This document shows positions 54,194 through 57,145 of a stretch of 57,145 nucleotides of DNA, piece after piece. Under the pieces are notes generated by a model. It ran no database searches and was not told the origin of the DNA. It saw only the letters and a list, made by a program, of their open reading frames with translations. The first letter of the stretch is position 1. Every line of letters starts with the position of its first letter. A program made the position numbers and the translations under genes. This stretch comes from a virus, in the IMG/VR virus record IMGVR_UViG_3300023110_001858, positions 1-57,145 of that record. One strand, written 5' to 3'.

Positions 54194-55580
54194 ATCAACA
54201 TTTTGTATCTTACCTTGGGTACATTTAAGTACACGACCAGACGGAAGTATGCGAGTATGCTGCACTGCTAATGCCAGTAGTGTTGGCCCTACTAACGATA
54301 AAAGTTTATACGGTGGCATGGTTGGTGTACTTAAAGATGATGAAGGACGACCAAACAACTTAAATGTTACAGATTTCCAAAGTAGTTGGAACAGCAAGTA
54401 TATGAAGAATGTACGCAAGCAAATGATGAACGGAGAAGTACCACCAAGTTGTATAAAATGTTTTAAAGAAGAAAGTGCAGGGCACCGAAGTAAACGTCAA
54501 TGGGAAACTGCATACTGGAGCGAACGTGTTGATGTTGACCGCTTACTGGAAAATACCACTGAAGATGGAGAAGTACCGCCAGAGTTAACTTACATTGATT
54601 TACGTTTTGGCACCAAATGTCAACTTGCTTGTGTAATGTGTAGCCCACATGATAGTTCAGGTTGGATTAAAGATCACAGTAAAATTTTACCACAAGTACA
54701 AAATGAAACATTACGTGATACCATGCAGTGGGTAGATAAGGGCAGTACAAACGGAAGTAGTTATAACTGGCACAAAAATAATCCTGTGTTTTGGGATCAG
54801 TTTTATGAACAAATACCAAACATGAAGCAAATTTATTTTGCAGGTGGTGAAAGTTTAATTATTGAGGAACATTATGAAATACTTGAAGAATGCATACGCC
54901 AAGGCCATGCAAAGAATCTCGAACTACGTTATAACTCAAATGGAGTTGAATGGAGAGAGGATTTATTCGATCTATGGCGAGAATTCAAACTTGTGCGTTT
55001 TCACTATTCGGTAGATAGCATACATGATATGAACGATTACATACGCTATCCCAGTGAATGGAAGCGTACAGAAGAAGTGTTTCATATACTTGACAAAGAC
55101 ACTAGTAATAATGTAGAAGTTACAGTTGCTTGTGCAGTTCAAGCACTTAATGTATATTACTTGCCAGACTTTATTAAATGGAAACTAGAACAAAATTTCC
55201 ATAAAGTAAACATGTGGCCATTTGGTGCAGGTGGTGTAAATTATCATTTTGTCTATCATCCTGCACACTTAAATGTAAAAGTACTGCCTGCTTGGTTTAA
55301 AGCAGAGTGTAGACGCAAATACGAGGAGTTTTATCCCTGGTGGGAAGCCAATTGGGAAAAGTCAATACCTGCTTGGCACAAAGGTAAAGTAGATTACGAT
55401 ACTTGGCGCAATGCTGATTACGGCATAAAGCGTTTAGAAGGTATGCTGAGCTTTATGGAAAGCGAAGACTGGAGCAATCGTTTGCCTGAGCTACAAGAGT
55501 TTTTAACATTGTGTGATGCACAGCGTGGAAATAGTTTTGCAAAGACGTTTCCAGAAATGAAAGGTATATTTGATGGATAA
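54186..55580 (+). CDS. Radical SAM enzyme with N-terminal twitch/SPASM-like domain
   Basis: The 464-residue enzyme has the N-terminal auxiliary pattern C7 (FCILPWVHL), C25/C26 (MRVCCTA) and C89/C92 (CIKCFKEE). The catalytic motif CQLACVMC (C145, C149, C152) follows, and then FAGGESLI, where the usual GGEP is GGES. A Ser for Pro change in this SAM-contacting loop is uncommon but tolerated in some members. It overlaps the PP-loop gene by eight bases and the next twitch-type enzyme by eight, so the three are one coupled unit. Confidence 0.85.
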   Translation: MDKSTFCILPWVHLSTRPDGSMRVCCTANASSVGPTNDKSLYGGMVGVLKDDEGRPNNLNVTDFQSSWNSKYMKNVRKQMMNGEVPPSCIKCFKEESAGHRSKRQWETAYWSERVDVDRLLENTTEDGEVPPELTYIDLRFGTKCQLACVMCSPHDSSGWIKDHSKILPQVQNETLRDTMQWVDKGSTNGSSYNWHKNNPVFWDQFYEQIPNMKQIYFAGGESLIIEEHYEILEECIRQGHAKNLELRYNSNGVEWREDLFDLWREFKLVRFHYSVDSIHDMNDYIRYPSEWKRTEEVFHILDKDTSNNVEVTVACAVQALNVYYLPDFIKWKLEQNFHKVNMWPFGAGGVNYHFVYHPAHLNVKVLPAWFKAECRRKYEEFYPWWEANWEKSIPAWHKGKVDYDTWRNADYGIKRLEGMLSFMESEDWSNRLPELQEFLTLCDAQRGNSFAKTFPEMKGIFDG

Positions 55581-56952
55581 TCCTAAACACAGCGATTGCA
55601 GTACATTTTGTCCATTGCCATGGAATAGTATAAACATTCGTAACAATGGCGATATTAGAATATGTTGTAACGCTAACAGTTATACAGAAAACCGTGGCAT
55701 TGTTAGACACGATGATGGAACCCCATATAATGCCAGCAAAGATAATTTGCAAGACAGTCGTAACAGTGAACTAAGTCGTGATGTACGTGCTACTATGTTG
55801 CGTGGAGAATGGCATCCGGAATGTGAACGTTGTAGACAAGAAGAGTTAAATGGTGTTTTGAGTCGCAGACAAATGGAGTATAACGACTGGGACTTAACGC
55901 CAGAAACGGCTGTTGAACTTACACAAGAAGACGGAACAATTAACACTGACGACTTTGCACTTGAGTTTTTTGATATACGTTATGGTAACTTCTGTAATTT
56001 AAAATGCCGTATGTGCGGACCAACTGATAGTCATAGTTGGTTTGACGATTTTGTTAAACTTAATGATCGTACACATTATAAAGACACACATGAAAAAATA
56101 CAATTGACTAAAAATGAAAAGGGACGTTGGGTTACAGATCAGTATGATTGGTTTAAAGGATCAAATATGTACTGGACTAACTTCGAGGACTATACTAAAG
56201 ATGCTAAAAAACTTTATATTGTTGGTGGTGAGCCACTTATTATTGAAGAGCATGTTGACAGTTTAGAAAGGTTAATACACAACGGCAGTGCAGCAGACAT
56301 GCAAATTGAGTACAATACAAATTTAACAAATGTAACACCTCGCATGTTAGAACTTTGGAAACATTTTAAAGAGATAAGAATCGGTGCTAGTATTGATGCA
56401 TGTAATGAAATATTTGACTATCAACGTGCACCTGCTAAATGGGAACATGTGTATGAAAACTTAAAAAAGATTGAAGCAAATGACGACATTAATTTTAAAT
56501 GTTGGTTTGCATTTACTATTACACCACTAAACGTTTTTCATTTTCCTGAATTTATGCGATGGAAAGTAGAAGAAAGCGGACTTACTAAATTTAATCCTGT
56601 ACACAGTTGGCGACCACTAGCAAGTTTTCATATGTGTCACAGTCCCAAGTATTATAATATTAAAGTGTTACCAGACGATATTAAAGCAGAAGTAAGTCGT
56701 CAGTATAGTGAATGGCGAACTTGGATGATAGAAAGTGATAATATTGATAATATCAAAAAACATTTTGTTAAACATCTTGACAGTGTAGAAAAATTTATGT
56801 TAAGTGAAAGCTATAGCGACCAAGATTGTTGGAGCGGGAGAACATGGCTAGAAGAGTTTGTTTGGATTACACGAGAGTTAGACCAAATACGTGGACAAAA
56901 TATACTAGACATTGTTCCAGAATACAAGAGTTTGTTTGATGAGAATAACTAA
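55573..56952 (+). CDS. Radical SAM enzyme with N-terminal twitch/SPASM-like domain
   Basis: ATG 55573 is chosen over TTG 55570; the product is 459 residues. Auxiliary cysteines are C13 (FCPLPWNSI), C31/C32 (IRICCNA) and C84/C87 (CERCRQEEL). The catalytic motif is CNLKCRMC (C141, C145, C148), followed by YIVGGEPLI. The arrangement, the N-terminal DDGTPYN/DDEGRPNN segment and the late LDQIRGQN/CDAQRGNS segment link it with its upstream neighbour as a tandem pair. It overlaps the partial radical SAM gene by 14 bases. Confidence 0.85.
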   Translation: MDNPKHSDCSTFCPLPWNSINIRNNGDIRICCNANSYTENRGIVRHDDGTPYNASKDNLQDSRNSELSRDVRATMLRGEWHPECERCRQEELNGVLSRRQMEYNDWDLTPETAVELTQEDGTINTDDFALEFFDIRYGNFCNLKCRMCGPTDSHSWFDDFVKLNDRTHYKDTHEKIQLTKNEKGRWVTDQYDWFKGSNMYWTNFEDYTKDAKKLYIVGGEPLIIEEHVDSLERLIHNGSAADMQIEYNTNLTNVTPRMLELWKHFKEIRIGASIDACNEIFDYQRAPAKWEHVYENLKKIEANDDINFKCWFAFTITPLNVFHFPEFMRWKVEESGLTKFNPVHSWRPLASFHMCHSPKYYNIKVLPDDIKAEVSRQYSEWRTWMIESDNIDNIKKHFVKHLDSVEKFMLSESYSDQDCWSGRTWLEEFVWITRELDQIRGQNILDIVPEYKSLFDENN

Positions 56953-57145
56953 TGAAAATCTGGACTGTGCAATTGTTACACTTTTTATTCACAATGTGTG
57001 TAACTACAATTGCAGCTATTGCAGTGACTTTCATAGAGACGGTAGTAATCGTTGGCCTGAAGATTGGCAGCCTTACTTGGACTTTTTAGAACGTGTAAAG
57101 CAAACCAACAAGTACTTGTACGTAGAAGTACTGGGAGGAGAGCCT
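56939..57145 (+). CDS. Radical SAM enzyme, 3' partial at the window edge
   Basis: The frame from ATG 56939 runs open to the right edge (69 codons). It contains CNYNCSYC, the cluster motif, 20 residues from the start, then VEVLGGEP at the very end of the window. The short N-terminus before the motif and the GSNRW segment after it resemble the enzyme at 25453 (CNFRCSYC, GSNKN). This suggests the same subclass with a C-terminal auxiliary domain that lies outside the window. Confidence 0.82.
   Translation, partial: MRITNENLDCAIVTLFIHNVCNYNCSYCSDFHRDGSNRWPEDWQPYLDFLERVKQTNKYLYVEVLGGEP

Noticed and set aside
1-57145. CRISPR arrays, tRNAs, insertion sequences and diversity-generating retroelements
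   Set aside because: No regularly spaced direct repeats, cloverleaf-like RNA genes, transposase motifs or reverse transcriptase motifs were noticed. This was a reading by eye, so a short or degenerate case could be missed.

Overview
The window looks like part of the genome of an AT-rich, tailed, T4-like (contractile-tail) marine bacteriophage. Three things suggest this. The left 13.5 kb encodes very large virion proteins and fibre proteins of the type seen in marine T4-like phages. A perfect T4-type late promoter octamer (TATAAATA, 10761-10768) lies between two structural genes. Genes are packed tightly, almost all on the + strand, with ATGA/TAATG overlaps. No RNA polymerase, replication, capsid or terminase gene and no tRNA was recognised, so the assignment rests on the tail genes and style. 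The host is inferred to be a Gram-negative marine bacterium, because one gene encodes a periplasmic solute-binding protein with a Sec signal peptide.

Layout. (1) 1-10765: a giant structural protein, cut by the left edge and interrupted by one in-frame TAA at 3983-3985. (2) 10788-13520: three smaller tail or fibre proteins, the last with Gly-Tyr repeats. (3) 13580-43561: one unbroken run of 31 overlapping or abutting + strand genes behind a sigma70-like promoter. It begins with a small conserved protein, glycosyltransferase-like genes and an unknown gene. Seven radical SAM enzymes follow (17.6-27.7 kb), five of them with an N-terminal twitch/SPASM-like cysteine domain and one with a cobalamin-binding-like domain. 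Next come sugar and small-molecule tailoring genes: two sulfotransferase-like proteins, an NAD-dependent epimerase, a redoxin, a TylF-type methyltransferase, a short UDP-sugar dehydrogenase, a cupin, a short DegT aminotransferase, an SGNH-methyltransferase fusion and a second SGNH protein. The run ends with two related proteins of unknown function and a sugar-phosphate module (RPE-type epimerase, nucleotidyltransferase-kinase fusion, SIS isomerase). (4) 43515-43868: the only minus-strand gene, a HAD-type phosphatase. (5) 43933-57145: a second + strand run behind a promoter region that shares sequence with the first. It carries a carbamoyltransferase, TctA and TctC transport genes, methyltransferases, a glycosyltransferase-like gene, and a second radical SAM cluster (51.3 kb to the right edge) with a QueC-like PP-loop ATPase.

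Functionally, most of the 43 kb to the right of the tail genes encodes small-molecule, glycan or peptide modification. A reasonable reading is that the phage carries a pathway that builds an unusual modified sugar or carbamoylated/sulfated group to decorate its virion or the host surface. The radical SAM and PP-loop enzymes may modify a nucleotide, a glycan or a protein; their substrate cannot be read from the sequence. Twelve radical SAM genes in 57 kb is the most striking feature. Several gene-integrity oddities (in-frame stop, split radical SAM gene, possible homopolymer-driven fusion) could be biology or assembly error and need read-level checks.
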